This document shows positions 1-10,181 of a DNA stretch of 64,000 nucleotides, piece by piece. The translations under genes were made by a program, and so were the position numbers. Each line of letters begins with the position of its first letter. Position 1 is the first letter of the stretch. Source of the stretch: Rheinheimera sp. D18 (GTDB taxonomy: Bacteria > Pseudomonadota > Gammaproteobacteria > Enterobacterales > Alteromonadaceae); the NCBI RefSeq assembly GCF_004345025.1, contig NZ_CP037745.1, forward strand, positions 992,001 to 1,056,000, given 5' to 3'. The notes below the pieces were generated by a model. That model saw only the letters and a program-made list of their open reading frames with translations. It did not search any database and was not told the origin of the DNA.

Positions 1-166
1 TGGAGTGCAGCAACAAATGGTGTTACCTAACGGCAGTTATATGACTACCTCTATAGGAGGTGCAATGTTAAAACCAGATGAAGAATGGGAATCATGGTTA
101 CATCGGGCTGATATGGCCTTGTATCAAGCTAAGCATCAAGGCCGTAATCAGGTTGTTATTGTCTAG
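1..166 (+). CDS. Diguanylate cyclase (GGDEF domain), C-terminal fragment
   Basis: The gene enters from the left edge and ends at a TAG at 164-166; the readable frame begins at base 2. The 54 visible residues carry the end of a GGDEF domain: a TTSIGGA strand, then W..RADMALYQAK and GRNQVV, the standard closing helix and strand of the fold. GGDEF enzymes make cyclic-di-GMP from two GTP. The GG[DE]EF signature itself and any sensor domain lie outside the window, so activity cannot be judged. The stop codon overlaps the stop of the convergent gene on the other strand: both use the palindrome CTAG at 163-166. Confidence 0.85.
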   Translation, partial: GVQQQMVLPNGSYMTTSIGGAMLKPDEEWESWLHRADMALYQAKHQGRNQVVIV

Positions 167-3100
167 TTACACATGCTGTTACTATCAAGATAAGGCTGCA
201 ATAACGGCGCCATGCTGTTCATTACTTGCAGTGGCAAGGCTGAGGTAAAGCTGAACTGTTCTGCATCTGAATCAGGCACATAAGCAGTTAGTACACCAAA
301 GTGTTGCAAACCAAGATAAAAAGTAAAGGTTGCCGTGCGGTTTAGTGCTTTAGAGCTAACATGCTGGCCTTTAGCGTTTAACTGCACTAAGCGGTTATCA
401 CCGGTACCCGTTTTACCACCAATTATTAAGTTTGAACTAGCATAAGCTTGATTTAGTCTGCGGCCTGTACCTAATGACACCACCTGCTGTAATGCGTTGC
501 GCAAAGCCGCTGCCACTTCAGGTTCAAGCACTTGTTGCACTTGCGGTTGGCTACGCTCAAAATAGGTTTGGTAGGGTGTGTTGCTGGCAAAGTTAAGTTT
601 ATCAATACGCACGCTAGGTAAGCGTTTGCCATTATTAATAATAATACCAACCAGTTCAGCTAAAGCTGCTGGCCTATCACCTGAGCTGCCAAGTGCCGTC
701 GCCAATGAGGGCACTAAGTAGTCAAACGGATAACCCAGCCGCTGCCAGCGTTGATGTAAATCCCAAAATGCTTCAATTTCTAGCATATTGCGAATGCGGT
801 TGTCGCGTGCACTACGAAACCGAGTTTTAAATAGCCATTTATATACTTCTTGGCGTACATCGCTGCTATCGGCAATGGCGGCTTGTAAACTAGCCTCAGG
901 TTTTTGTTGCAAGTAGGCTAGTAGCCATAGCTCTAATGGGTGGCTACGTGATAAATACGCGCGGTCGGGTAGGCTAAAGGCATTAGGCTGATACTTATCG
1001 TACAGTTTAAGCGTCTCGCTTTCACGCGCCACGCCGTTGTTAATGTGCTCTTGCAATAGGCTGTTAAGCTGTGCCGGGGTAGCTTTAGGGTTTATATAAA
1101 GAAAGGCTACAGCAAGCCGTTCAGATGTTTGTCGGCTACTCGATATATAAAGTTGCAAGCGTTGCTCGGCAGTTTTACCTTGGTATTTTTGCCAGAATCG
1201 CCGTAAAAAGGTACTGCCTTCGCGATCAGCAAAACGCCGCAAATATTGATCACGCCGCGGGTTATCATCGTCGGCAAGTAATTTATAGCTGCTATTCTCG
1301 CCGTGATAAATACTGTAATTGACGATATCTTGCAATAAGCGCACAAAGGGCAAATTAACTGATTGCTGCAATGCCTCAATAATACTGGGGGTTAATGTAT
1401 TTTCTTCTTTTTTAAAGTTACCGAACGTATGTAAGCCACCACCGGTATAAAAACTTTCGTTAGGGTTGGCGCTGTAGCGTCGTTCTAATGCCGCTTGCAA
1501 CATACTACTTAGCTCAGCGCGTGGCTGCTCTGTTAAATAGCTTATTGCCCAACTGGTTAGGTTATCTTGTGGCGCAATATTAACAAATTGCAGAGTTTCG
1601 GTGTTTTCTTCTGCATAGAGCCGATGCAACTCGGCCACGATTTCTAAATAGGTTGTTAGTACGCGTAGTTTTGCCGTAGAACCTAGCTCAAGCTTGCTAG
1701 AATCGTTCATATCAAAGGGTTGATCGGTATTGTCGGTTTGTACCCGCACTTTATTACCGCTATCTGTACTTTGATACAGCGTAAAACTATAGCGCACTTT
1801 GCTTTGTTGCCCAGGCTTTAATAAACGATCAGCAAATAAACCGGCATTTTCCGCACCATCATAAGTATTTAACTGACGTAAGTGCTTACTAATATCATTT
1901 TGTAATTGATGATGTAGCGTGGTTTGGCTGGTTAAATCAAGGCGGTCAAGCTGATACAGATTTAGCTCTAGTAACTGGCTTAAACGGTTACGCACCATGG
2001 TGGTGGCTTTAAAGTCTTCGCCTTGCGCGGTGGCTGCTGCGACTTTGCCATTAAAGATTAATTTTTGTTGTATGGCTTTATTAGCCAGTTCCGTCGGCAG
2101 TACGCCTTGTTGCTGCATTAAACTAAGGTGACTATTACTTAGTTGCTCTAAATCGGCGTGACCTTGTAGCAAATAGTACGACGGGCGACGCTGAGCAATA
2201 ATAAGCGCCATCACTTGTTTTAACGCTTGGCCTTGCGCATCAGTATAGGGTGCAGCTTGTTTAAGTAGCTGATTCACTTTAGCTGGGTTACTGCCAAACC
2301 ATGCGTACAAGCCTTCGCCCATACCATTTACTTCGCCGTAAGTCGCTGTGGCGGCCAAAGGTACAGTATTTATATAGTCCAACACGGTTTTTTGTCGGCT
2401 GGCGCTGGTATCGACACCGGCTTGATAAGCTCTAATGCTGGCTGAGACTAATTGGCGAAATTTATCGGTAACATCAGACGTTAGTCCTTGCGAGCTGTGC
2501 CGATATTTTTCTAACTGCGTTGCCAAGGTGCTACCGCCTGCTGCTGCGGCTGGCAGCCCCACTGCACGCTGCAGTTGCGACCACACCGCTGCGCCTAAGC
2601 GAGGTAAATTAATAACCGGGTTGGCGCGAAGGTGGTCAGGGGTCAACAGGGTTCTATCTTCAACAAATAGCAAGCTTTGTACTATTAGTGGGGCAACGTT
2701 GGCTAGGTTGGTAAACTGCATAGCCGGTGCTTGGCTGCGATAAAATTGCTCTTGCTGACAACCATTGATAACCAACCCTGCACTATTTTTTTCTTGGTAG
2801 GGTGGGTAAAAGCCGTAGCTGGTAAAACGAGCTAACTGATCTGAAAACTGGCTTTGCTGAGTAATTTGAAAACCTGCTTGTTGCAGTTTTTCACTCCAAC
2901 GCGGCAACTGAGTATAACCAAAGCGCTGATCAAATGGCCCTGCCGCAGGAAAGTTGATTTGTGTGGCTGCGCCCGGCTGCACTTGATAGTTAAGTTGGCT
3001 TGCCAAACTATGCCAAAGCGTAGATTGATAAAAATGATTACGGTTTTCTTGATAAACGGCCAGTGCTAGCAGTAATAAAAAGATTAATAATAGCCAAGGC

Positions 3101-3234
3101 AAATAACGCACCGGTGGTTTTTCCGGCGCAACATAAGGCGTTTCGCGCACATTGTCGAACTTCATCCGTTGCAGTAACGGCTTGCCATGTAAGGTGGGTT
3201 CAGTTCTTTGTTGTTTACTTTCTGGTGCGCTCAT
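163..3234 (-). CDS. Class A penicillin-binding-protein homologue (GT51 + transpeptidase) with atypical glycosyltransferase motifs
   Basis: A 1023-residue inner-membrane protein with a cytoplasmic tail, one membrane helix at about 46-61 and a periplasmic body. The GT51 region keeps the first catalytic glutamate in EDR (192-194) and GGSTLATQLEK (233-243). The third motif, normally KxxE, reads KFRQ (258-261), so the second catalytic glutamate is replaced by glutamine. The transpeptidase domain has all three motifs: STAK (519-522), SVN (625-627) and KTGT (941-944). The protein should therefore still be able to crosslink peptidoglycan, while glycan polymerisation is doubtful (inference). It starts 5 bases after the hemH stop, suggesting co-transcription. 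It is longer than PonA/MrcB and I do not assign either name. Confidence 0.85.
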   Translation of the reverse strand: MSAPESKQQRTEPTLHGKPLLQRMKFDNVRETPYVAPEKPPVRYLPWLLLIFLLLLALAVYQENRNHFYQSTLWHSLASQLNYQVQPGAATQINFPAAGPFDQRFGYTQLPRWSEKLQQAGFQITQQSQFSDQLARFTSYGFYPPYQEKNSAGLVINGCQQEQFYRSQAPAMQFTNLANVAPLIVQSLLFVEDRTLLTPDHLRANPVINLPRLGAAVWSQLQRAVGLPAAAAGGSTLATQLEKYRHSSQGLTSDVTDKFRQLVSASIRAYQAGVDTSASRQKTVLDYINTVPLAATATYGEVNGMGEGLYAWFGSNPAKVNQLLKQAAPYTDAQGQALKQVMALIIAQRRPSYYLLQGHADLEQLSNSHLSLMQQQGVLPTELANKAIQQKLIFNGKVAAATAQGEDFKATTMVRNRLSQLLELNLYQLDRLDLTSQTTLHHQLQNDISKHLRQLNTYDGAENAGLFADRLLKPGQQSKVRYSFTLYQSTDSGNKVRVQTDNTDQPFDMNDSSKLELGSTAKLRVLTTYLEIVAELHRLYAEENTETLQFVNIAPQDNLTSWAISYLTEQPRAELSSMLQAALERRYSANPNESFYTGGGLHTFGNFKKEENTLTPSIIEALQQSVNLPFVRLLQDIVNYSIYHGENSSYKLLADDDNPRRDQYLRRFADREGSTFLRRFWQKYQGKTAEQRLQLYISSSRQTSERLAVAFLYINPKATPAQLNSLLQEHINNGVARESETLKLYDKYQPNAFSLPDRAYLSRSHPLELWLLAYLQQKPEASLQAAIADSSDVRQEVYKWLFKTRFRSARDNRIRNMLEIEAFWDLHQRWQRLGYPFDYLVPSLATALGSSGDRPAALAELVGIIINNGKRLPSVRIDKLNFASNTPYQTYFERSQPQVQQVLEPEVAAALRNALQQVVSLGTGRRLNQAYASSNLIIGGKTGTGDNRLVQLNAKGQHVSSKALNRTATFTFYLGLQHFGVLTAYVPDSDAEQFSFTSALPLQVMNSMAPLLQPYLDSNSMCN

Positions 3235-3239
3235 ACCCG

Positions 3240-4328
3240 CTAATTGGTCTCTTGTTGGTCTTGCTGCAAACTCGCCGCACGTTGCTGACGCTCTGGTTCG
3301 TGGTTAATTTGCCAGCCATGTAAATTATCTTTTATTAACTGACATAGCGCCGAAATATGCTGCGGCTCAGCATTTAATGCGCTGATATATTCATAACGCT
3401 CACCACCGGCATGCAGAAAATATTCCTTATTTTCTTCGCCAATTTCTTCAATGGTTTCTAAGCAATCGGCAGAAAACCCCGGACAAAATATTTGTACACT
3501 TTTCACGCCCTGTGCTGGCAACGCTTTTAGCGTCATATCCGTATAAGGTTTTAACCATTCCTCGCGACCAAACCTAGATTGAAAAGTGGTGAGGTACTGA
3601 TCTTTAGTTAACCCTAGCTGTTCAGCAATTAAACGTGATGTTTTGTAGCATTCGCAGTGGTAAGGGTCGCCATTGGTTAAATAACGTTTCGGAATACCAT
3701 GATAAGAAAGAATAAGCTTGTCGGCTTGGCCGTGCTGTTGCCAATGCTGACGAATTCTATCTGCCGCGGCGTTAATAAAGGGCGCGTAATCTGGGTAGTG
3801 TGAAATAAAGCGTAAGTCGGGCAGCCAGCGTCGGCGCATAAAGTTCTGTGCCAGCTCATCAAAAGTAGAGGCTGAGGTTGCGCCAGAATACTGAGGGTAC
3901 AGTGGCAGCACTAATAATTTACGCACACCTTGTTTTAGCATATTGTCAATTACGCTATCAAAGTTTGGGTTGCCATAACGCATAGCAAAATCGACTACTA
4001 GGTCGTTAACGCCATCTTGTTGTAACTGTTGGCGTATGGCATCGGTTTGCGCTTGGGTATGAAATAACAGTGGCGAGCCTTGTTCAGTAAATACCGTGGC
4101 ATAAGCTTGGGCCGAGCGACGCGGACGAATTTGTAAAATCACGCAGTTGAGTATTAACCACCACAGTAAACGCGGCACTTCTACTACGCGCGGATCAGAT
4201 AAGAATTGCTTTAAATAGCGTTTTAGCGCTTTGGGTGTTGGCTCGTCTGGTGTACCAAGGTTGGTGAGTAAAATGCCAATTTTGTCGCTTTGCTGGTGGT
4301 TAAAATTTGGAGTATTGATATAGCGCAT
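3240..4328 (-). CDS. hemH: Ferrochelatase
   Basis: HemH inserts ferrous iron into protoporphyrin IX, the last step of protoheme synthesis. Family marks are the N-terminal ILLTNLGTPD strand, the LSYHGIP segment with the metal-site histidine, and FCPGFSADCLETIEEI with the conserved glutamates. The start is placed at the ATG at 4326-4328 (MRYINTPNF), giving 362 residues, usual for proteobacterial HemH. A longer in-frame reading begins with TTG at 4385 and adds 19 residues without resemblance to the family. The downstream PBP gene starts 5 bases later. Confidence 0.95.
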   Translation of the reverse strand: MRYINTPNFNHQQSDKIGILLTNLGTPDEPTPKALKRYLKQFLSDPRVVEVPRLLWWLILNCVILQIRPRRSAQAYATVFTEQGSPLLFHTQAQTDAIRQQLQQDGVNDLVVDFAMRYGNPNFDSVIDNMLKQGVRKLLVLPLYPQYSGATSASTFDELAQNFMRRRWLPDLRFISHYPDYAPFINAAADRIRQHWQQHGQADKLILSYHGIPKRYLTNGDPYHCECYKTSRLIAEQLGLTKDQYLTTFQSRFGREEWLKPYTDMTLKALPAQGVKSVQIFCPGFSADCLETIEEIGEENKEYFLHAGGERYEYISALNAEPQHISALCQLIKDNLHGWQINHEPERQQRAASLQQDQQETN

Positions 4329-4473
4329 AACAGGACGGCTGCTCTTTTTTATTGAATGAACTGATGTTACGTCAATTAGACACAATCAGTTTACATGACT
4401 AAAGGCCTGAGCCGATCTTAGCAGTTTCTGTATCAGATAAGTAAGGCAGGTAAAAAAATAATCTAGCGGGGCG

Positions 4474-4507
4474 AAAAACACTGGACCGTTATACTAACAG
4501 CCCAGTG
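4474..4507 (-). terminator. Rho-independent terminator after slyD
   Basis: Read on the minus strand, CACTGGGCTGTTA and TAACGGTCCAGTG form a 13-bp stem with two G-U pairs around a GTA loop, followed by five U. It lies 12 bases beyond the slyD stop and separates slyD from hemH. Confidence 0.85.
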
Positions 4508-4519
4508 CAGTATTGTGAA

Positions 4520-5011
4520 TTAATGGTTATGGCCACCTTCGCCATGAGCATGGCCATGCGCCAGCTCTTCATCAGTTGCCGCGCGTACTGATAATATTTC
4601 TACCGCAAACTGCAAGGTTTTACCGGCTAATGGGTGGTTAGTGTCAACATCGGCTTTAAACATGCCCATTTTAACAATAGTAACCTGACGTTGACCTTGC
4701 TCAGTTTGGATCACGGCTGTCATTCCAGGTTGCCATTTTTTGGCACCCATCAGGTGTTTTACTTGTACGCTTTGAATGGCGCCGTCATTACGCTCACCGT
4801 AGGCTTGCTCTGGCGTTAAGGTAATATCCAGCTTATCACCTACCACTTTGCCACTAAGGGCTTGCTCTAATGCTGGCAGCATTTGTTGATGGCCGTGCAA
4901 ATAAAGCAATGGCTGATTACCGTTTGAACTTTCTAGTTCAGTTGGCGTGCCGTTGGTTAAATCAGATAAAGTGTAATGAAACTGTACTACGCTATTGTCG
5001 CTAATTTGCAT
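4520..5011 (-). CDS. slyD: FKBP-type peptidyl-prolyl isomerase, SlyD-like
   Basis: A 163-residue cytoplasmic prolyl isomerase and chaperone. It has the split FKBP fold with the inserted IF chaperone domain: YLHGHQQMLPALEQAL, then DITLTPEQAYG, the insert at about 75-125, and LAGKTLQFAVEI. The C-terminus is histidine-rich (GHAHGEGGHNH), a shortened form of the SlyD metal-binding tail, so nickel or zinc binding is plausible; SlyD proteins help mature nickel enzymes. The gene stands alone, with strong terminators on both sides of it. FkpB is less likely because of the His-rich tail. Confidence 0.9.
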   Translation of the reverse strand: MQISDNSVVQFHYTLSDLTNGTPTELESSNGNQPLLYLHGHQQMLPALEQALSGKVVGDKLDITLTPEQAYGERNDGAIQSVQVKHLMGAKKWQPGMTAVIQTEQGQRQVTIVKMGMFKADVDTNHPLAGKTLQFAVEILSVRAATDEELAHGHAHGEGGHNH

Positions 5012-5101
5012 AAAAAAGGTCCGTTAATCGTAAAGTGGCTATTATCCCGTGCTGGTTAGCAAAAATCGACTTAATTTAGTAAAAAAACCGCTACGCATTA
5101 T

Positions 5102-5124
5102 AAAAAAAACAGGCATCCGTGCCT
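5102..5124 (-). terminator. Terminator of the trp operon
   Basis: On the minus strand AGGCA and TGCCT form a short stem with a CGGA loop, then one G and eight U. It lies about 75 bases after the trpA stop and is the only terminator-like site before slyD. Confidence 0.7.
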
Positions 5125-5198
5125 TCAACGGTTGGCTTAGCGCAAGCCCGCTTTCGCTTAAATGAGCGACATTAGCTATTTGCACTGTTTGTATTTAC

Positions 5199-5999
5199 TT
5201 AGCTGGCTGCTTTCATGCTGCCAACAAATTGCGTCAGTGCGGCCAATAGTTGGCTTGGCTGATCTTTATATTGCTCAATCAGTTTAACAATAGCCGAGCC
5301 AGATATTGCCCCTGCGGCGCCATTTTGAATCGCGTCTTTAACATGCTCTGGTGTTGAAATACCAAAACCTAATAATGGTGGTGCTGGGTTATAACTGCGC
5401 ATGCGGGCAATAAGTTCACTGGTTGGCATTGCTGCTACGGTTTCAGCGCCGGTTACGCCAGCACGACTTAACAAATAGGTATAACCACGGCCGTAAGAGG
5501 CTATTTCACGTAAGTCGTCATCATCAACGTTTGGCGGAACAATATAAATTGGCGCAATACCGTATTTGGTTGCACTTAAGCGAAACGGTTTACTTTCATG
5601 TAAAGGTACATCGGCAATTAGCACCGAATTGACGCCGGCTGCAGCAGCCTGTGCATAAAAATTATCAATGCCGCGCGCCATTACTAAGTTGGAATACAGT
5701 AATAAGCCGATAGGAATAGTGGCGTTATAAGCACGAATTTTTTTAATAATATCAAAGCTAATCGCTGGCGTTACACCCGCGGCCAGCGCGCGAATATTAG
5801 CACCCTGAATAGTTGGGCCATCGGCGATAGGATCAGAAAAGGCAATACCAAGTTCTAACGCATCTGCGCCGGCATCAATAAGCGTTTTAATAATCGCAAA
5901 AGATAATTCAGGGTTTGGATCACCAATAGTAACAAAGGGCACAAAAGCACCGCGGCCTTCGCTTTGCAAGCGAGTAAACATCTGTTGGTAAAGTTTCAT
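5199..5999 (-). CDS. trpA: Tryptophan synthase alpha subunit
   Basis: TrpA cleaves indole-3-glycerol phosphate to indole and glyceraldehyde-3-phosphate and passes indole through a tunnel to TrpB. The 266-residue protein shows the TIM-barrel signature [18 protein letters not shown], with the catalytic glutamate and aspartate, and the phosphate-binding GFGIS loop. The ATG overlaps the trpB stop in a TCAT/ATGA arrangement at 5996-5999, and an AGGAGG ribosome site lies inside the end of trpB, so the two are translationally coupled. It is the last gene of the operon. Confidence 0.98.
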   Translation of the reverse strand: MKLYQQMFTRLQSEGRGAFVPFVTIGDPNPELSFAIIKTLIDAGADALELGIAFSDPIADGPTIQGANIRALAAGVTPAISFDIIKKIRAYNATIPIGLLLYSNLVMARGIDNFYAQAAAAGVNSVLIADVPLHESKPFRLSATKYGIAPIYIVPPNVDDDDLREIASYGRGYTYLLSRAGVTGAETVAAMPTSELIARMRSYNPAPPLLGFGISTPEHVKDAIQNGAAGAISGSAIVKLIEQYKDQPSQLLAALTQFVGSMKAAS

Positions 6000-7186
6000 A
6001 GTGAGCCTCCTGCTAATACGCTATGTACGTGGGCTAAGTCTTTGTCACCCCGGCCAGATAAGTTAACCAGCAACACGGTAGGTTCGGTGGCTTGCTTAGC
6101 AAATTTTAACGCATATGCTAGTGCGTGCGAGCTTTCTAGCGCCGGTATAATACCTTCAGTTTTTGCTAATAGTTGAAACGCGGCTAAGGCTTCATCGTCG
6201 TTAATAGCAATATATTGCGCACGCCCAGTTTGTTGCAAATGCGTATGCTGTGGGCCAACGGCTGGGTAATCTAAACCGGCAGAAATAGAATAAGACTCTT
6301 CAATTTGGCCGTCTTCAGTTTGCATAATCGCGGTATAAGCACCGTGCAAAATACCATAACTGCCGGTAGACAGCGCAGCACCATGCTGATGAGTGTCAGT
6401 ACCTTTGCCACCTGGTTCAATACCAATTAGCTTTACGCCGACTTCTTCAATAAAGTCAGCAAAAATACCAATGGCATTGCTGCCCCCGCCAACACAGGCA
6501 ATAACTGCATCGGGTAATTTGCCTTCAGCCTTTAAAATTTGCTGCTTAGCCTCTTCACCAATCATTTTTTGAAAGTCGCGCACTATAGTGGGAAACGGAT
6601 GCGGCCCCGCAGCGGTACCAAGCATATAATGCGTAGTATCGTAACTTGCTGACCAATCACGCATTGCTTCGTTTACTGCATCTTTTAAGGTACCGCTACC
6701 GCTGGTAACCGGTATTACCGTGGCGCCCATCAGTTTCATACGAAACACGTTAGGTTGCTGGCGTTCAATATCTTTAGCACCCATATAGATACGGCATTTT
6801 AAGCCCAGCAGGGCGCAAGCTAAGGCGGTGGCGACACCATGCTGACCGGCGCCTGTTTCGGCAATCACTTCCTTTTTACCCATGCGCTTGGTTAATAGCG
6901 CTTGGCCGAGTACTTGGTTAGTTTTATGTGCGCCGCCGTGCAGTAAGTCTTCACGTTTTAAGTAAATTTTCACCAGCGGGTTTGGTGAAATATTACGGCA
7001 CAGGGTCAATGGCGTTGGCCGGCCAGCGTATTCAGTTAGTAACTGTTGAAATTCGGCATTAAACGCCGGATCAGCTATCGCATCGACATAAGCTTGCTCT
7101 AGCTGTTTTAATGCTGGCACTAATAGTTGCGGCACAAACATGCCGCCGTATTGGCCGAAATAGGCGTTTAGTTTTAACTCACTCAT
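5996..7186 (-). CDS. trpB: Tryptophan synthase beta subunit
   Basis: TrpB is the PLP enzyme that condenses indole with serine. Evidence: [17 protein letters not shown] at the N-terminus, the PLP lysine in GGAHKTNQ, and the phosphate loop GGGSNAIG. The start is set at the ATG at 7184-7186 ([10 protein letters not shown]), giving 396 residues; an upstream in-frame ATG would add 30 residues that read the end of trpCF in another frame and are not TrpB-like. It overlaps the trpCF stop by 8 bases. Confidence 0.98.
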   Translation of the reverse strand: MSELKLNAYFGQYGGMFVPQLLVPALKQLEQAYVDAIADPAFNAEFQQLLTEYAGRPTPLTLCRNISPNPLVKIYLKREDLLHGGAHKTNQVLGQALLTKRMGKKEVIAETGAGQHGVATALACALLGLKCRIYMGAKDIERQQPNVFRMKLMGATVIPVTSGSGTLKDAVNEAMRDWSASYDTTHYMLGTAAGPHPFPTIVRDFQKMIGEEAKQQILKAEGKLPDAVIACVGGGSNAIGIFADFIEEVGVKLIGIEPGGKGTDTHQHGAALSTGSYGILHGAYTAIMQTEDGQIEESYSISAGLDYPAVGPQHTHLQQTGRAQYIAINDDEALAAFQLLAKTEGIIPALESSHALAYALKFAKQATEPTVLLVNLSGRGDKDLAHVHSVLAGGSL

Positions 7187-8579
7187 AATGAAAATTCCGT
7201 ATTTGTGAAAATGCGTGCTGAATTTTGCCGGCATCTTTAATGCCTGGCGCAGACTCCAGCCCTGAATTGAAATCAAGCCCTGCTATTGGCAGCTTAAGTG
7301 CGGCGCTGCAGTTTTCGCCATTTAGGCCACCGGCTAACATAATTGGCGGTATATTCTGCGTTTGCTGTACTTGTTGTAGCAACTGCCAGTTAAAGCACTC
7401 GCCAGTGCCGCCGGGCTGCGCTGCGCTATAGGTGTCTAATAAAATACGATCGGCTAATAAGCTAAATGTGGGTAGCTGCTGTTTTATCCGATAGGCTTGC
7501 CAAATTTGACAGCCGTTTGGCAGCTGCGGCTTAAGTACGCTGATATAGCTATCGTCTTCATCGCCATGTAATTGCACTGCATGCAAGTTAAGGCTTTGCG
7601 CCAGTGTGGCAACTTCGACTGGCTCGGCATTCACAAATACACCGACAAACTTTAACGGAGCGCTTTGGCTTAAAGTTTGGGCTTGTTCAGCACTAACATA
7701 GCGCGCTGATGGCGGATAAAAAATAAGACCACCGTAGCTAGCGCCTGCTGCACAAGCGGCTTTTACATCTTCTGGTCGGGTTAGGCCACACACTTTATGC
7801 TCACCTAGTACTAGCGCACGGCAAGCCTCGGCTAAGTTGTCTTGTGACATTAATGAGCTGCCAACTAAAAATGCATCCGCTACTTGCGATAAATGTCGTA
7901 CCTGCTGGTTAGTATAAATGCCAGACTCAGATACTATAGTAACGCCCGTTGGGATCAGTTTTGCTAAGTTAAAACTAGTATTTAAATCAGTACTAAGATC
8001 GCGCAAATCGCGATTATTAATGCCAATCAGTGTAGCGCCCAGCTTTACCGCCCGCAGCGTTTCTGCTTCATTACTTACTTCAGTTAGTACTGTCATATTT
8101 AATGTAGTGGCCACAGCGGCCAGTTCACGATACTCTGCATCGCTAAGTACCGACAGCATAAGTAACACTGCATCAGCACCACAGTGGCGGCCAAAATAAA
8201 CTTGGTAGCTATCAATAATAAAGTCTTTATGGAGTAACGGTACTTCAACCAAACTACGCATAGTACGCAGATAGTCGTAGCTGCCTTGAAAAAATTTTTC
8301 GTCGGTCAGCACCGAAATACAGTCGGCATACTGGCTATACACTTGTGCTAATTGCGGTAAATTAAAATCGGCACGAATTAGCCCCTTTGATGGCGAGGCT
8401 TTTTTACATTCTAAAATAAACCGCGGCCCAGGTTGTTTAAGCGCCGCCATAAAATCGCGTTCGGTTGGCTTAACCGAAGCAATAAAGCTAGCCAAGGGGT
8501 GCTGCTGTTTTAACTCTGCTACTTCTAAATGTTTATGCGCTACTATATTCGCCAGCACATTAGGCATATTAGTTTGCAT
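7179..8579 (-). CDS. trpCF: Bifunctional indole-3-glycerol-phosphate synthase / phosphoribosylanthranilate isomerase
   Basis: A 466-residue fusion of two TIM barrels. Residues 1 to about 255 are TrpC ([37 protein letters not shown]). About 256-466 are TrpF (KVCGLTR with the catalytic cysteine, GVFVN, VQLHG, LLDTYS with the catalytic aspartate, LAGGLN). The fusion catalyses two successive steps, isomerisation of phosphoribosyl-anthranilate and ring closure to indole-glycerol phosphate. The same fusion occurs in enterics. An AAGGAG site precedes the ATG, and the gene overlaps trpD by 11 bases. Confidence 0.98.
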   Translation of the reverse strand: MQTNMPNVLANIVAHKHLEVAELKQQHPLASFIASVKPTERDFMAALKQPGPRFILECKKASPSKGLIRADFNLPQLAQVYSQYADCISVLTDEKFFQGSYDYLRTMRSLVEVPLLHKDFIIDSYQVYFGRHCGADAVLLMLSVLSDAEYRELAAVATTLNMTVLTEVSNEAETLRAVKLGATLIGINNRDLRDLSTDLNTSFNLAKLIPTGVTIVSESGIYTNQQVRHLSQVADAFLVGSSLMSQDNLAEACRALVLGEHKVCGLTRPEDVKAACAAGASYGGLIFYPPSARYVSAEQAQTLSQSAPLKFVGVFVNAEPVEVATLAQSLNLHAVQLHGDEDDSYISVLKPQLPNGCQIWQAYRIKQQLPTFSLLADRILLDTYSAAQPGGTGECFNWQLLQQVQQTQNIPPIMLAGGLNGENCSAALKLPIAGLDFNSGLESAPGIKDAGKIQHAFSQIRNFHYE

Positions 8580-9591
8580 GGCTTAGCTCCTTAAATTTTA
8601 CCAAGGTGTTAAAGGCAGTGTCGGTTGCTAACAGCGCTAATACGGCTTGGGTATTAGCTTTTAAATTGTCACCCTTACCAGCAATTTTCAGCATTGCGGC
8701 GACATTAATTGCGACTGCAGCGTTATGGGCGTGTTGGCCTTGGCCTTGTAAAATAGCCAGTGTTGCGGCTGCGTTCTCAGCAGGCTCGCCACCGGCCAGC
8801 GCGCTAAGCGGTTGAGGTTCAACACCAAAATCTGCTGGGCTTAGGCTAAATTCGGTAATAACACCGTGTTCTAGTGCGCAAACATTAGTGGTGCCATGCA
8901 AGGCAATTTCGTCACAACCACTGCCATGTACTACCCAGGCGCGCTTTACGCCAAGTTGCTTTAACGCTTGGGCCATAACGCGGCATAATTTAGCATCGTA
9001 TACGCCAAGTAACTGAAAGTCAGGCTCGGCAGGGTTAACTAAGGGGCCAAGTAAATTAAATAAGGTGCGGCTTTTTAGTGTATTGCGTACCGCCATCGCG
9101 TGCTTAATGCCGGCATGGTAAAGCGGTGCAAATAAAAAGCTACAGTTACTTTGCTCTAGTGCCTTGGCCGCTTGTTGTGGTGGCATCTGAATATTTACAC
9201 CCAGCTGTTCTAATAAATCGGCTGAGCCAGAGCGCGACGACACACTGCGATTACCATGCTTAACCACTTTTAAGCCCATCGCTGCGCCAACAATGGCAGC
9301 GGTGCTAGAGATATTAATGGTATTACTGCCATCGCCACCCGTGCCGCAGCAATCAATAGTGCCAGCCGGTAATTTAGGAAAGGCAGTGGCCGCAGCGCGT
9401 AGCGCACTGGCTGCACCGGCCATTTCGTCGGCGGTTTCGCCACGCATTTTTAGGGCAATTAGTAGCGCGGTTAAATGCACCGCATCAACGTCACCTTGTA
9501 TTACCGCATTGAAAAACTGCTGCGCCTGTAAAAATGATAACGGCTGGCCGCTTAAACTATGTTGCACTGTTTGTAATAGCGATTCGCTCAT
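8569..9591 (-). CDS. trpD: Anthranilate phosphoribosyltransferase
   Basis: TrpD joins anthranilate to PRPP. The 340-residue protein has the glycine-rich PRPP loop CCGTGGDGSNT at about 82-92, followed by KHGNRSVSSRSGSAD and, later, NPAEPDFQLLGVY, all diagnostic. It is a stand-alone TrpD, not fused to the TrpG glutaminase as in Escherichia coli. The start overlaps the trpG stop (ATGA at 9588-9591) with a GAGGTA ribosome site inside trpG, so the two are coupled. Confidence 0.98.
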   Translation of the reverse strand: MSESLLQTVQHSLSGQPLSFLQAQQFFNAVIQGDVDAVHLTALLIALKMRGETADEMAGAASALRAAATAFPKLPAGTIDCCGTGGDGSNTINISSTAAIVGAAMGLKVVKHGNRSVSSRSGSADLLEQLGVNIQMPPQQAAKALEQSNCSFLFAPLYHAGIKHAMAVRNTLKSRTLFNLLGPLVNPAEPDFQLLGVYDAKLCRVMAQALKQLGVKRAWVVHGSGCDEIALHGTTNVCALEHGVITEFSLSPADFGVEPQPLSALAGGEPAENAAATLAILQGQGQHAHNAAVAINVAAMLKIAGKGDNLKANTQAVLALLATDTAFNTLVKFKELSHAN

Positions 9592-10178
9592 TGGGTACCT
9601 CGCAGTAAATAACTGACGCTTTGTTGCAATAACGGCTTACCCAGTGTGGTTAAAATAGATTCAGGGTGAAACTGAAAACCCAGCATGCGTTTGCACTCGT
9701 TTATGACTGCCATCGGAATATGCCGCTCATTAGCTAGCAATGTTAGGGCTTCAGGCAGCTTATTGGCCATTAATGAGTGATAACGTGCTACCGAAAATGG
9801 GTTGGGTAAGTTAGCAAATACACTGTGCTCGGTTAGGGTTATGGCTGACGTTTTGCCATGCACGGTTTCGCCCGCTTGGCCAACGGTGCCGCCAAAGTGT
9901 TCAACAATAGCCTGATGCCCAAGGCAAATACCCAGTACCGGAAACACACCGTCACATAGCTTTAATAATTGAGGCATACAGCCAGCGTTGGCTGGGCTGC
10001 CTGGGCCAGGTGACAGTACTAACAGCACAGGGACCGTTTCAGTTTGCATTTGTTGAAAAATATAATCTGCCGGCAGGGTATTACGATATAACTTTACGCC
10101 GTAGCCAAGCTGGGCAAATTCATCTACTAAGTTATAAGTAAAGGAGTCGATGTTATCTAGCAAGTAAATGACACTCAT
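9588..10178 (-). CDS. trpG: Anthranilate synthase component II (glutamine amidotransferase)
   Basis: The class I glutaminase that supplies ammonia to TrpE. The 196-residue protein has the nucleophile C85 in GICLGHQ, with H171 and E173 in FHPES completing the triad, plus the LDNIDSFTYNL N-terminus and the oxyanion strand LSPGPGSP. PabA is a close relative, and many bacteria share one subunit for both jobs; the position directly after trpE argues for TrpG. An AAGGAG site stands 6 bases before the ATG; the gap to trpE is 3 bases. Confidence 0.96.
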   Translation of the reverse strand: MSVIYLLDNIDSFTYNLVDEFAQLGYGVKLYRNTLPADYIFQQMQTETVPVLLVLSPGPGSPANAGCMPQLLKLCDGVFPVLGICLGHQAIVEHFGGTVGQAGETVHGKTSAITLTEHSVFANLPNPFSVARYHSLMANKLPEALTLLANERHIPMAVINECKRMLGFQFHPESILTTLGKPLLQQSVSYLLRGTQ

Positions 10179-10181
10179 GTA

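Noticed and set aside
4329-4385. Longer hemH start at a TTG
   Set aside because: The added 19 residues do not resemble ferrochelatase N-termini, and an ATG follows at 4328.
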